Source: Burkholderia sp. BCC1644
GTDB taxonomy: Bacteria; Pseudomonadota; Gammaproteobacteria; Burkholderiales; Burkholderiaceae
Assembly: GCF_902833225.1 (NCBI RefSeq)
Contig: NZ_CADFEI010000011.1
Location: forward strand, 216,648-280,647
Reading direction: 5' to 3'
Length of the DNA: 64,000 bases
Shown: positions 32,406 to 41,954 of the stretch, one piece after another
Position numbering within the stretch: position 1 is the stretch's first letter
Layout of the letters: the number at the start of each line of letters is the position of its first letter
Position numbers and translations under genes: made by a program
The notes under the pieces: generated by a model
Told to the model about the DNA's origin: nothing
Seen by the model: the letters and a program-made list of their open reading frames with translations, nothing else
Database searches by the model: none

Positions 32406-34766
32406 TCAGCCTGCCGTTGCGCGCGCGGCACGCACCGCACTGATCGCGCGCAGGATCGACTCGCCGGTCGCCGGCGCGTCGAGCGGCGGGTTCACCTGGT
32501 AGTCGCCGACCGCGGCCACCGCGTCGCGCACCGCAAAGAACACCGAGAACGGCAGCAGCAGCGGCGGCTCCCCGACGGCCTTCGAACGGTGGATGCTGTC
32601 CTCTACGTTGCGGTTCTTGAACAGCAGCACGTTGAACTCGGGCGGCGTGTCGTTCACCGTCGGGATCTTGTACGTCGACGGCGCGTGCGTCATCAGCTTG
32701 CCGCCCTTGTTCCACCACAGCTCCTCGGTCGTCAGCCAGCCCATCCCCTGGATGAACGCGCCTTCGACCTGGCCGACGTCGAGCGCCGGGTTCAGCGATG
32801 CGCCCACGTCGTGCAGCGCATCGACGCGCAGCGTGCGCATCTCGCCCGTCAGCGTGTCGATCACGACTTCCGACACGGCCGCGCCGTACGAGTAGTAGTA
32901 GAACGGCCGGCCCTGCAGCTTCGACTGATCCCAGTACAGCTTCGGCGTCGCGTAGAAACCGTCGGACCACAGCTGCACGCGCGCGAGGTACGCCTTCGCG
33001 ATCACTTCGCCGAACGGCACGTTGTGGCCGCCGACCGACACGAAGTCGTTGCCGAACTTCACGTCGGCCGCATCGACCTTGCCGTCGCCGAACTGCTTCG
33101 CCGCGAACACCGCGAGCCGCTCGCGCAGCTGGCGCGCCGCATCCTGCGCGGCCTTGCCGTTCAGGTCCGAGCCCGTCGACGCCGCCGTCGCGGACGTGTT
33201 CGCGACCTTGCTCGTGTCGGTCGCCGTCACGCGGATCCGGCCGAAGCGGATGCCGAGCTCGTGCGCGACGACCTGCGCGACCTTCGTGTTGAGCCCCTGC
33301 CCCATCTCCGTGCCGCCGTGGTTCACGAGCACCGAGCCGTCGGTGTAGATGTGCACCAGCGCACCGGCCTGGTTGAAGTGCGTGACGTTGAATGCAATGC
33401 CGAACTTCACCGGCGTGATCGCGATGCCCTTCTTCAGCACCGTGTTGCGCGCGTTGAATTCGCGCACGCCCGCGCGCCGGGCGCGGTAGTCGCTCGTCGC
33501 CTCGAGTTCGCCGAGCAGTTCCTGCAGCACGTTGTCCTCGACGGTCTGCCCGTACGGCGTCACGTTGCGTTCGGTCTTGCCGTACAGGTTCGCGTAGCGG
33601 ACGTCGAGCGGATCGCGGTCGAGCGAACGCGCGACGTCGTCGAGGATGTACTCGATCGCGAACGCGCCCTGCGGGCCGCCGAAGCCGCGGAACGCGGTGT
33701 TCGACTGCGTGTTGGTCTTGCCGCAGTAGCCGGCGATGTCGACGTCGCCGAGCCAGTACGCGTTGTCGAAGTGGCACACCGCGCGCGTCATCACCGGGCC
33801 CGACAGGTCGGCCGAGAAACCGCAGCGCGACGTCATGTCGAGCGCCACGCCGTCGATGCGGCCGTCGTCGTCGTAGCCGACGTCGAAGCGGTAATGGAAG
33901 TCGTGCCGCTTGCCCGTGATCATCATGTCGTCGTCGCGGTCCGGACGCAGCTTCACCGGGCACAGCAGCTTCCACGCGGCGAGCGCCGCGCAGCACGCGA
34001 ACAGGCCCGACTGCGATTCCTTGCCGCCGAAGCCGCCGCCCATCCGGCGGCATTCGACGAGCACGTTGTGCGACGCGACGCCGAGCACGTGCGCGACGAG
34101 GTGCTGCATTTCGCTCGGGTGCTGCGTCGAGCAGTACACGTGCATCCCGTCGTCGTCCTTCGGCACCGCGTAGGCGATCTGGCCTTCCAGGTAGAACTGC
34201 TCCTGGCCGCCGAGCAGCATCTCGCCCGACTCGCGGTGCGGCGCGACGGCGAGCCGCGCGGCCGCGTCGCCGCGCGCGAGCTTCAGCGGCGGGATCACGT
34301 AGGTTTCGGCCGCGCGCGCTTCCTGCGCGGTCAGGATCGCCGGCAGTTCCTCGTAGTCGACCTGCGCGCGGCGCGCGGCGAGCCGCGCGGTTTCGTGCGA
34401 CGTCGCGACGACGATGAACATCGGCTGGCCGACGAACTGCACGATGCCCTTCGCGAGCACCGGGTCGTCGTGGATGATCGGGCCGCAGTCGTTGACGCCC
34501 GGGATGTCGTCGGCCGTGAACACGGCGACCACGCCCGGCGTCGCGCGCACCGCGTCGAAGTTCATCGACACGATCTTCGCGTGCGGCTTCGCCGACAGGC
34601 CGAGCGCGGCGTGCAGCGTGCCCGCGACGACCGGAATGTCGTCGGTGTAGGTGGCACGCCCGCTGACGTGCAGGTGCGCGGATTCGTGCGCGCGCGATAC
34701 GTGGACCTGCGCGGCGTCGGCTTGCGGGTCGAGGGTGCTCAGGAACGGTTCTGCTTGCTGGTTCAT
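32406..34766 (-). CDS. xdhB: Xanthine dehydrogenase, molybdopterin-binding subunit
   Basis: 786 residues, the usual length for bacterial XdhB. Molybdenum-cofactor loops are visible: QEQFYLEGQ, GGGFGGKES, FRGFGGPQG and the C-terminal catalytic region KAVGEPPLLLPFSVFFAVRDA, which includes the Glu that starts hydroxylation. It oxidises hypoxanthine to xanthine and xanthine to urate with electrons passing to XdhA. The gene follows xdhA by 18 bp, forming one operon with xdhC. Confidence 0.95.
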   Translation of the reverse strand: MNQQAEPFLSTLDPQADAAQVHVSRAHESAHLHVSGRATYTDDIPVVAGTLHAALGLSAKPHAKIVSMNFDAVRATPGVVAVFTADDIPGVNDCGPIIHDDPVLAKGIVQFVGQPMFIVVATSHETARLAARRAQVDYEELPAILTAQEARAAETYVIPPLKLARGDAAARLAVAPHRESGEMLLGGQEQFYLEGQIAYAVPKDDDGMHVYCSTQHPSEMQHLVAHVLGVASHNVLVECRRMGGGFGGKESQSGLFACCAALAAWKLLCPVKLRPDRDDDMMITGKRHDFHYRFDVGYDDDGRIDGVALDMTSRCGFSADLSGPVMTRAVCHFDNAYWLGDVDIAGYCGKTNTQSNTAFRGFGGPQGAFAIEYILDDVARSLDRDPLDVRYANLYGKTERNVTPYGQTVEDNVLQELLGELEATSDYRARRAGVREFNARNTVLKKGIAITPVKFGIAFNVTHFNQAGALVHIYTDGSVLVNHGGTEMGQGLNTKVAQVVAHELGIRFGRIRVTATDTSKVANTSATAASTGSDLNGKAAQDAARQLRERLAVFAAKQFGDGKVDAADVKFGNDFVSVGGHNVPFGEVIAKAYLARVQLWSDGFYATPKLYWDQSKLQGRPFYYYSYGAAVSEVVIDTLTGEMRTLRVDALHDVGASLNPALDVGQVEGAFIQGMGWLTTEELWWNKGGKLMTHAPSTYKIPTVNDTPPEFNVLLFKNRNVEDSIHRSKAVGEPPLLLPFSVFFAVRDAVAAVGDYQVNPPLDAPATGESILRAISAVRAARATAG

Positions 34767-34784
34767 TTTCGGTGTTCTCCGTCT

Positions 34785-36329
34785 TCAGACGCGCGCCGCG
34801 CCGGCGCCGGCTTCGGCGGCCACTTCACGCACATTCAGGGCTTGCGGCGGCAGCGGGTCATGCGGGCGCGTCTCCAGCCAGAATCGGTACATCAGGTTCT
34901 TCGCGGTATCGAGGCGGTACGTGCTCGTCGCGCGCATGTCGGACAGCGGCTGGTAGTCGCGCTCGAGCGCCTGCATCGCGGCCTGCGCGGTGGCTTCGTG
35001 CCACAACGCGCCGTCGAGCACGGCTTCCGTGCTGGCTGCACGCTTCGGCGTCGCGGCCATCCCGCCGAACGCGATGCGCGGCTCGCGGATCGTGTCGCCA
35101 TCCGCGATGAACGCGAACGCCGCGCACACGGCCGAGATGTCCGAGTCGAACCGCTTCGACAGCTTGTAGGTGCGGAACTGCAGCTTCTCGCGCACGCCGG
35201 TGCGGGTCGGCACCTTCAGGCCGACGACGAATTCGTGCGGCGCCATGTCCTTCTGCTGGTAGCCCGTGTACAGCGCCTCGAGCGGCAGCTCGCGCACCGT
35301 GTCGCCGCCGCGCAGCACCACGCGCGCACCGAGCGCGATCAGGCCCGGCATCGAATCGCCGATCGGCGAGCCGTTCGCGACGTTGCCGCCGATCGTGCCT
35401 GCGTTGCGGATCGGCAGCGATGCGAAGCGCTTCCACATCTCGGTCAGTTCCGGGTACGTGCCGGCCAGCGCCGCATAGGCCTTCTCGACCGTCACGCCCG
35501 CGCCGATCTCGATCCAGTCGCCGCGTTCCACGAGACGCTGCAGTTCGGCGATCTGGCCGACGTAGATCAGGTCGTCGAGCCGGCGCATCTGCTTCGTGAC
35601 CCACAAGCCGATGTCGGTGCTGCCCGCGAGAAGGCGCGCGTCGGGACGCTCGACCTTCAGCGCGGCCAGCGCGTCGAGCGTGCGCGGCGCCGCGAAGCGC
35701 GCGCCGTTGATCGTCGTGTAGTCGAACGTGTCGTCGCGCTTGAGCGACGCGAGCGTGCGGGCCAGCGCGGCCGTGTCGACCGGCGCCGACGGCGCCGGTG
35801 CATCGAACATCTGCACGGCCGCATCGACGATCGGGCGATAGCCGGTGCAGCGGCACAGATTGCCGGTCAGCGCATCGGCGATCTCGGTGCGCGTCGGCAC
35901 GTCCTTCGCCTTCGTGCACGTGGCGGCGCAGCCTTCGTGGCCGTGCTTCTCGTAGAGCGCCCACATCGACATCACGAAGCCGGGCGTGCAGAACCCGCAT
36001 TGCGAACCGTGGCAATCGACCATCGCCTGCTGCACCGGGTGCAGCGCACCGTCCGGCTGGCGCAGGTCCTCGACCGTCAGCAGCGCCTTGCCGTCGAGCG
36101 TCGGCAGGAACTGGATGCACGCGTTGACGGCCTTGAACTCGACCGCGCCGGCGTCGGTCAGCTCGCCGACGACGACCGTGCACGCGCCGCAGTCGCCTTC
36201 CGCGCAGCCTTCCTTGGTGCCGGTGCAATGCGCGTCCTCGCGCAGGTATTGCAGCACGGTGCGGGTAACGTCCGCGCCGCTGACTTCGCGGATCGCGTGA
36301 CGATGGTAGAAGCGAATCGGCTCACTCAT
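34785..36329 (-). CDS. xdhA: Xanthine dehydrogenase, iron-sulfur and FAD subunit
   Basis: 514 residues from ATG 36329 (SEPIRFYHR); the frame is open upstream but that part is not family-like. Two [2Fe-2S] clusters are marked by CTGTKEGCAEGDCGAC (about 30-45) and CGFCTPG with LCRCTGYRP (about 105-145). The FAD domain follows (LLAGSTDIGLWVTK; TIGGNVANGSPIGDS; GAKxVLRG-type strand). It accepts electrons from the molybdenum subunit and reduces NAD. It is the first gene of the operon; the promoter should lie in 36330-36420. Confidence 0.95.
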   Translation of the reverse strand: MSEPIRFYHRHAIREVSGADVTRTVLQYLREDAHCTGTKEGCAEGDCGACTVVVGELTDAGAVEFKAVNACIQFLPTLDGKALLTVEDLRQPDGALHPVQQAMVDCHGSQCGFCTPGFVMSMWALYEKHGHEGCAATCTKAKDVPTRTEIADALTGNLCRCTGYRPIVDAAVQMFDAPAPSAPVDTAALARTLASLKRDDTFDYTTINGARFAAPRTLDALAALKVERPDARLLAGSTDIGLWVTKQMRRLDDLIYVGQIAELQRLVERGDWIEIGAGVTVEKAYAALAGTYPELTEMWKRFASLPIRNAGTIGGNVANGSPIGDSMPGLIALGARVVLRGGDTVRELPLEALYTGYQQKDMAPHEFVVGLKVPTRTGVREKLQFRTYKLSKRFDSDISAVCAAFAFIADGDTIREPRIAFGGMAATPKRAASTEAVLDGALWHEATAQAAMQALERDYQPLSDMRATSTYRLDTAKNLMYRFWLETRPHDPLPPQALNVREVAAEAGAGAARV

Positions 36330-36666
36330 GTCTCTATGATTCTTCAAATGGGGGCAAGGCGGCCTGCGCGGAGCGCCTGACCGACGTTTTTCTGACAGTT
36401 TGCACGCTATCACCATCAAATTCCGCAACCCATAGCCCATCACGCATGGGGCCCATATAACTGCCGCGATATGAGCGCGCGGGCCGCCCGCGGCCCTTTG
36501 CGCACGGTGCTCTGCGCCCGTTCCCGACGCCCCCGCCACCGTCCTCCGACGTCGAAAAAAGGTCGCGATTAACTAAATGGTACCTGCGTGAAAACCGGTT
36601 CCATGGGAAAATCCCGATTCCCTTTTTCGCCGTCTTCCGTCCGTTTCGTTCATTCGTTCCGACCCC
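36330..36666. other. Divergent intergenic region between xdhA and an MFS gene
   Basis: 337 bp, no credible gene. It holds the promoters of the xdh operon (minus) and the MFS gene (plus). An AT-rich patch lies at 36400-36465 and another at 36555-36620. No purine riboswitch fold was recognised. Confidence 0.5.
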
Positions 36667-37881
36667 ATGTCAACCGATTCCGCCACACCGCCGCGCAGCG
36701 GGTTCGCGGTCACGCTGCAAATCGTGTCCGTCGTCTGCTTCACGTTCATCTGCTACCTGACCATCGGCCTGCCGCTCGCGGTGCTGCCGGGCTTCGTCCA
36801 TGACGACCTCGGCTTTTCCGCGATCGTCGCGGGCGGCGCGATCAGCGTCCAGTACTTCGCGACGCTCGCATCGCGGCCGCTCGCCGGGCGCCTTGCCGAC
36901 ACGCTCGGCCCGAAGCAGACGGTGCTGCGCGGGCTGATCGGCTGCGGCGCGTCGGGCGTGCTGCTGCTCGTCGCGCTGCTGCTCGCGCACTGGCCGGTCG
37001 CGAGCCTCGTGCTGCTGGTCGCGAGCCGGCTCGTGCTCGGCGTCGGCGAAAGCCTGTGCGGCACCGGCGCGATCCTGTGGGGCATCGGCCGCGTCGGCGT
37101 CACGCACAACGCGAAGGTGATCTCGTGGAACGGCATCGCGACCTACGGCGCGCTCGCGCTCGGCGCACCGGTCGGCGTCGCGATCGCGAATACGCTGAAT
37201 CCGGCGCTGATCGGCGTGATCGTGATCGCGCTGGCCGCGATCGGCTTCTACCTCGCGCGCCTGATCGCTTCGGTGCCGCTCGTGCACGGCGAACGGATGT
37301 CGTATGCAAGCGTGTTCACGCGCGTGCTGCCGCACGGCCTCGGCCTGGCGCTCGGCTCGGCCGGCTTCGGCTCGATCGCGACCTTCGTCACGCTGTACTA
37401 CGCGGCGCGCCACTGGCCGAACGCCGCACTGTCGCTGACCGTGTTCGGCACGCTGTTCATCGGCGCGCGCCTGCTGTTCGCGAACACGATCAAGACCTAC
37501 GGCGGCTTCCGCGTCGCGATCGTGTCGTTCGCATTCGAATGTTCGGGCCTGTTGCTGCTGTGGCTCGCGCCGGTGCCGCACATCGCGCTCGTCGGCGCCG
37601 CGCTGACGGGTTTCGGCTTCGCGCTGATCTTCCCGGCGCTCGGCGTCGAGGCCGTCGCGCTCGTGCCGCCCGCGAGCCGCGGCGCGGCGCTGTCCGCGTA
37701 TTCGGTATTCCTCGACCTGTCGCTCGGCATCACGGGCCCGCTCGCCGGCTATGTCGCGGGCGCGTTCGGCTATCCGCAGGTGTTCCTGTTCGCGGCGGTG
37801 GCGGCCGCCGCGGGCGTCGCACTGTCGATGGTGCTGTACCAGCGGCAGGCGCGCGTGGCGGGGAGCGGCGCCGCGGCCTGA
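36667..37881 (+). CDS. MFS transporter, YhhS/YfcJ-like family
   Basis: 404 residues, about twelve membrane helices. Motif A lies between helices 2 and 3 (SRPLAGRLADTLGPK), and the early segment CYLTIGLPLAVLPGFVH is typical of the YhhS/YfcJ arabinose-efflux-like group. It is divergent from the xdh operon, so export or import of a purine is possible but not shown. A terminator follows. Confidence 0.85.
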   Translation: MSTDSATPPRSGFAVTLQIVSVVCFTFICYLTIGLPLAVLPGFVHDDLGFSAIVAGGAISVQYFATLASRPLAGRLADTLGPKQTVLRGLIGCGASGVLLLVALLLAHWPVASLVLLVASRLVLGVGESLCGTGAILWGIGRVGVTHNAKVISWNGIATYGALALGAPVGVAIANTLNPALIGVIVIALAAIGFYLARLIASVPLVHGERMSYASVFTRVLPHGLGLALGSAGFGSIATFVTLYYAARHWPNAALSLTVFGTLFIGARLLFANTIKTYGGFRVAIVSFAFECSGLLLLWLAPVPHIALVGAALTGFGFALIFPALGVEAVALVPPASRGAALSAYSVFLDLSLGITGPLAGYVAGAFGYPQVFLFAAVAAAAGVALSMVLYQRQARVAGSGAAA

Positions 37882-37940
37882 GCGCGCTGCGCATCGCACG
37901 GCAGCCGATCGCACCCATCGCGCCGCCGGAGGCCCAAAAG

Positions 37941-37967
37941 AAAACGCCCGCATCGCGGGCGTTTTTT
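37941..37967. terminator. Bidirectional terminator between MFS and EamA genes
   Basis: Eleven-base stem AAAACGCCCGC / GCGGGCGTTTT with a three-base loop, flanked by A residues on the left and T residues on the right, between two convergent genes. Confidence 0.88.
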
Positions 37968-38001
37968 ATCCGTTGGCCGGGACGGTGGCCGCGAGCGTCA
38001 A

Positions 38002-38892
38002 TCAGGCCGTCCGCAGAAACAGCCGGCGCGTCAGGTCGAACGCGACGAGATTGCCGGCCACCACGAGCAGCAGCCCGACCACCGCGAGCGGCGACCACTG
38101 GTAGCCCTCGAACACCGTCGACACGGCCAGCGCGACGATCGGGAACAGCACCGTGCAGTACGCGGCGCGCTCCGGCCCGATCCGCCCGACGAGCGTCAGG
38201 TAGGCGGTGAAGCCGATCACCGAGCCCGGCACGGCCAGGTACACGAGCGCGCCGAGATAGCGCGGGCTCGTGTCGAGCGTGAACGGCATCCCGGCCACCA
38301 CGCTGCCGACGGTCAGGATCGCCGCGCCGATCAGCATCGCCCAGCCGTTGGTCACGAGCGGGTGCAGCCCCATCGACTGCATCCGGCTCGACAGCAGGTT
38401 GCCGATCGAGAAGCACATCGTGCCCGCAAACGCGATCGCGAGCCCCGTCCAGGTCGCGTGATCGTCGAGATGGCCGGCCATCTGCTGCCAGAACAGGCAC
38501 GCGATGCCGGTCAGCCCGAGCAATGCGCCGGCGATCGCCGACGGCCGCAGCGGACGGCCCATGAACAGCCGGCCGTTGATCGAGTTCAGGAGCGGCGCGG
38601 TCGAGAAGATCACCGCGACGAGGCCGCTCGGCACGACCTGCTCCGCATAGTAGAAGCACAGGAAGTTCAGGCAGAACAGCGCGAAGCCCTGCGCGACGAG
38701 AAAGCGCCACGCTTCGCGCGGCGGGCGCACCGGCCGGCGCATCACGCGCAGCAGCGCGAACAGCACGACGGCCGCGAGCCAGAAGCGCCATGCGATCGAC
38801 ACGGGCGGCGGCACCGAGCCGAGCTGCCACTTGATCGCGATCCAGGTGGTGCCCCAGATCAGCACGGTGACGAAATAAAGCGACAGGTTCAT
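38002..38892 (-). CDS. EamA/DMT-family transporter
   Basis: 296 residues from ATG 38892, ten membrane helices in two EamA halves. The first half starts LSLYFVTVLIWGTTWIAIKW and the second has the FxGxxCFSIGNLLSSR-type repeat. The start upstream at 38985 would add an unlikely polar leader. Such proteins export amino acids or metabolites. It is divergent from an AraC-type regulator 134 bp away, which probably controls it. Confidence 0.87.
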   Translation of the reverse strand: MNLSLYFVTVLIWGTTWIAIKWQLGSVPPPVSIAWRFWLAAVVLFALLRVMRRPVRPPREAWRFLVAQGFALFCLNFLCFYYAEQVVPSGLVAVIFSTAPLLNSINGRLFMGRPLRPSAIAGALLGLTGIACLFWQQMAGHLDDHATWTGLAIAFAGTMCFSIGNLLSSRMQSMGLHPLVTNGWAMLIGAAILTVGSVVAGMPFTLDTSPRYLGALVYLAVPGSVIGFTAYLTLVGRIGPERAAYCTVLFPIVALAVSTVFEGYQWSPLAVVGLLLVVAGNLVAFDLTRRLFLRTA

Positions 38893-39026
38893 GGCGGCAA
38901 TCCGGACAATCAGGTGAATCGGGATCCCGACTATGCCGCCGCGCGGCGTGGGCCGATTGTCCGGAATTGCGGTCTTTTTCGGCACGCCGCACGCGCTCCC
39001 GCGCGCCCGCTTATACTCGGCCCATC

Positions 39027-39962
39027 ATGAGCCTCTCCCTCTCCGCCCCGCCCGTCGACCATGCCGCCGCCCTGGCCGGCGGCGATCTGCCGTTCGGCCT
39101 GCAATCGGTCTGCCGCACGCTCGCCGACGCGAACGCGACGCTCGAGCGCTTTGCGTGGCTCGGCGACCACCTGGCGATCGCCGAATGGACGCGGATCACC
39201 GACGAAAGCGAGACGGTCTACGAGCAGCCCGGCCACCACACGCTGTCGTGCTACCTCGACGGCGGCTATCGGACCGAGCGCCAACGCGTGCCGCGCTACG
39301 GCGCGCCGAGCCTGCTGTGCGCGCTGCCGGGCGACCACGAATCGCGCTGGTGGGTGCGCGGCGAGATGCACTTCATCCACCTGTATTTCCTGCCCGAGCA
39401 CTTCACGCAGCGCGCGATCCGCGAACTCGACCGCGAGCCGCGCGAGCTGAAGCTCGCCGATCGCACCTATTTCGAGGATGCGCGCGTCGCGACGCTGCTG
39501 CGCTCGCTCGCGCTCGACGGCTGGGACGATGCCGACGAGCAGCTGCGCGTGAACGAGACCGCGCACGAGGTGCTGAGCCTGCTGCTGCGCGGGCAGAGCA
39601 CGACGCGCACCGACACGACGTTCCGCGGCGGGCTCGCGCCGGCCGTGCGCCGCCGCGTGCGCGACTATATCGACACGTATCTCACGCAGCCGCTGACGCT
39701 CGGCGAACTGGCCGAGGTCGCCGCGCTGTCCGAATACCACTTCTCGCGGATGTTCCGGCTGTCGTTCGGCCGGGCGCCGCACGCGTGGGTGGCCGAGCAG
39801 CGCCTCGCCCGGGCGCGTGAATTGCTGCGCACGACGGCGCTGCCGCTCGCGCAGGTCGCGGCCGACTGCGGCTACGCGAACGCCGGCCACTTCAGCCACC
39901 GCTTTCGCGATGCGCACGGCACGACGCCGAATACGTACCGGCGCGCGATGCAGGGCCGCTGA
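39027..39962 (+). CDS. AraC-family transcriptional regulator
   Basis: 311 residues. The C-terminal AraC DNA-binding domain has both helix-turn-helix units: LTLGELAEVAALSEYHFSRMF (about 234-254, given in part) and VAADCGYANAGHFSHRFRDA. The N-terminal domain (to about 200) is the effector part. The start at 39027 is taken from the ATG just after the TTATACT-like stretch. It probably regulates the divergent EamA transporter gene. Confidence 0.9.
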   Translation: MSLSLSAPPVDHAAALAGGDLPFGLQSVCRTLADANATLERFAWLGDHLAIAEWTRITDESETVYEQPGHHTLSCYLDGGYRTERQRVPRYGAPSLLCALPGDHESRWWVRGEMHFIHLYFLPEHFTQRAIRELDREPRELKLADRTYFEDARVATLLRSLALDGWDDADEQLRVNETAHEVLSLLLRGQSTTRTDTTFRGGLAPAVRRRVRDYIDTYLTQPLTLGELAEVAALSEYHFSRMFRLSFGRAPHAWVAEQRLARARELLRTTALPLAQVAADCGYANAGHFSHRFRDAHGTTPNTYRRAMQGR

Positions 39963-39989
39963 GCGCGGCCCCTTTCCTCGCTTTCCCGC

Positions 39990-41201
39990 TTACGCGCCGC
40001 GCTGCGACAGTTCCTGTTCGAGCGCCGCAACGCCGGCCGGCAGGTCGACCGGCACCTTCAGGTCGACCATCGTGCGACCGAACGCATGCAGCGTGCGGAA
40101 CAGGTTGTGTTCGCGGCACTGTTCGCCCATCTGCCCGATCCGCACGATCGGCAAGCCGAACGAGCCCGAGATCTCGACCTGATACTGCTTCGAGATGTGG
40201 CCGCAGACCATTCCGGGCGTCAGCCCTTCCGGCGTCTCGATCCCGACCACCGAATTGAGCCGGCAGTCCTTCGGCGCATAGAGCTTGAGCCCCATCGACT
40301 CGACACCCGCCTGCAGCGCGAGCGAGCAGCGCAGATGGCGTGCGAAGCGGCTTTCGAGCGTCTCCGCGCAGACGAGCCGCAGCGCCTCGTGCAGCGCGAG
40401 CACACCGGACACGGGTGCCGTGTAGTGATAGCCCGCGTTGTGCCAGAAGTTCTCCGCGAGCGCCATGTCGAGGCACCAGTGCGCGTTCGGCTCGGTGCGA
40501 TGCTTCATGCGCTCCCACGCGGCATCGGAGAAGGCGATCAGCGACACGCCCGGGATCGACGACAGCCCCTTCTGGCCGCCGGTGATCACCGCATCGATGC
40601 CCCACGCGTCCATCTCGAGCGGCATCGTCGACAGCGTGCACACCGCGTCGACGACGACCAGTGCGCCGGCCGCCTTCGCGAGCGCCGCGATGTCGCGCAG
40701 GTCGCGGTTCCACACCGTGTTCGACGTCTCGCCCTGCACGATCGTGACGATCTCGGGCCGCTCGCGCGCGATCGCATCCGCGATCTCGTCGAGGCTCGCG
40801 ACCGCGCGGTCGGCCACTTCGAGCGTCGCGACGTCGGCGCCGACGCGCGTGGCCATCTCGGCCATCCGCGCGCTGAAGAAGCCGTTGCGGATCGACAGCA
40901 CGCGCGTACCGCGCCAGGCGAGGTTCGAGATCGCCATCTCCATCGCGGCCGAGCCGGGGCCCGCGACGCCGAGCACCCACTTCGTGCGGGTCTGGAACAC
41001 GTAGCGCGCCATCTCCTTCACCTGCTCGATGATCTTCGCCATCGTCGCGCCGAGGTGGTTGATCACGACCGTGTTCGCCTTCGCGACGGCGGCCGGGATC
41101 GGAACCGGGCCGGCCCCCATCATCAGCAGCGGTTCTTCGGGCAGGATCGCGTCGAGCGGCACGACGACGGGACAGGGAATCGGCGAGTAATCGATGGACA
41201 T
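39990..41201 (-). CDS. Class V aminotransferase: (S)-ureidoglycine-glyoxylate or alanine-glyoxylate aminotransferase
   Basis: 403 residues from ATG 41201. The PLP lysine is Lys211 in TGGQKGLSS; the cofactor phosphate region is GPGSAAMEMA (81-90). The sequence is of the PucG/AGT1 group: these transfer the amino group of ureidoglycine, serine or alanine to glyoxylate. Because the xanthine dehydrogenase operon lies 3.6 kb to the left, a role in purine (allantoin) nitrogen recovery is likely, but other allantoin genes are absent from the window. It is divergent from a LysR gene across a long gap. Confidence 0.85.
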   Translation of the reverse strand: MSIDYSPIPCPVVVPLDAILPEEPLLMMGAGPVPIPAAVAKANTVVINHLGATMAKIIEQVKEMARYVFQTRTKWVLGVAGPGSAAMEMAISNLAWRGTRVLSIRNGFFSARMAEMATRVGADVATLEVADRAVASLDEIADAIARERPEIVTIVQGETSNTVWNRDLRDIAALAKAAGALVVVDAVCTLSTMPLEMDAWGIDAVITGGQKGLSSIPGVSLIAFSDAAWERMKHRTEPNAHWCLDMALAENFWHNAGYHYTAPVSGVLALHEALRLVCAETLESRFARHLRCSLALQAGVESMGLKLYAPKDCRLNSVVGIETPEGLTPGMVCGHISKQYQVEISGSFGLPIVRIGQMGEQCREHNLFRTLHAFGRTMVDLKVPVDLPAGVAALEQELSQRGA

Positions 41202-41954
41202 GGCTGGCAAGAGGTGAGGAAAGGAAATGCACGAACGCTCGCCGCACTGCATGGCGAACTGATCGATCATTCCGCGTTCCGCGGCCTCGCGCAAGAGGCA
41301 CGCGCGGCCGGACAGCGCGACGGTGGCCCGGTCGCCGGACCGGGCCAGCCGGCCGCGCGCGTATTGCGCGATGGCCATCCTGATTGAAAAAGGATTGCGG
41401 ACGCGTTGCGAAACGGTTCCATTCGGCTTCCGCACGCATGATTTTCTTCGCCAATAACGCAGCGATTCGCCGATGCCGACGGTTGACGTCGACTTTCGAG
41501 CGGAACGCAATAGACCGGCTGCCCGATAAAAACCGACGCATGGAATGCGATACGCAATACTGGCGCACCCCGGAAAAACATCCATTATCGTTGCATGTAT
41601 TGGGGCACGACTCCCGAAATTAACGAAACCGAGTCATCCACGCCACCAACAAGCCATTGATTAACATACAAAATATTTATCTCATGAGCGTATATTCCAA
41701 TACCGCGTCAGTTTTGCATGCCACGCACGTGTTGCATCGCAGCGTTTAACCGTTACCCGCGATTTCGATTTTCCGCAACCCGCCCCTTTTCTCAGGTTGA
41801 CGGATATCGGTTCTGTATTGAACAATCGTCTGCGGAATCGAAAAAAACGATTTTTCGATACGAGGGAGAACTGGGTGCCGCGCGATGCGCTTTCGGGGTT
41901 GCGCGGCGAAAAATCACAACATAATCAATCAACCGGGCCAGAAATACGCAAGCC
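41202..41954. other. Longest gene-free region (about 750 bp), partly AT-rich
   Basis: No credible gene on either strand; open frames of 60-80 codons are present but without codon bias. The part 41590-41870 is strongly AT-rich against a GC-rich background. The region separates the aminotransferase (minus) and a LysR gene (plus) and should carry both promoters. Small RNA or a lost gene are possible. Confidence 0.5.

Noticed and set aside
31629..36380. Very long open frame (over 1,500 codons) on the plus strand across xdhC, xdhB and xdhA
   Set aside because: It is antisense to three well-recognised genes, rich in Arg and His and without any family pattern; long antisense frames are common at this GC content.
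36330..36666. Possible purine riboswitch before xdhA
   Set aside because: The conserved three-way junction and loop sequences could not be found.
41718..41924. Short frame of 68 codons before the LysR gene
   Set aside because: No ribosome site or recognisable feature; composition like non-coding DNA.
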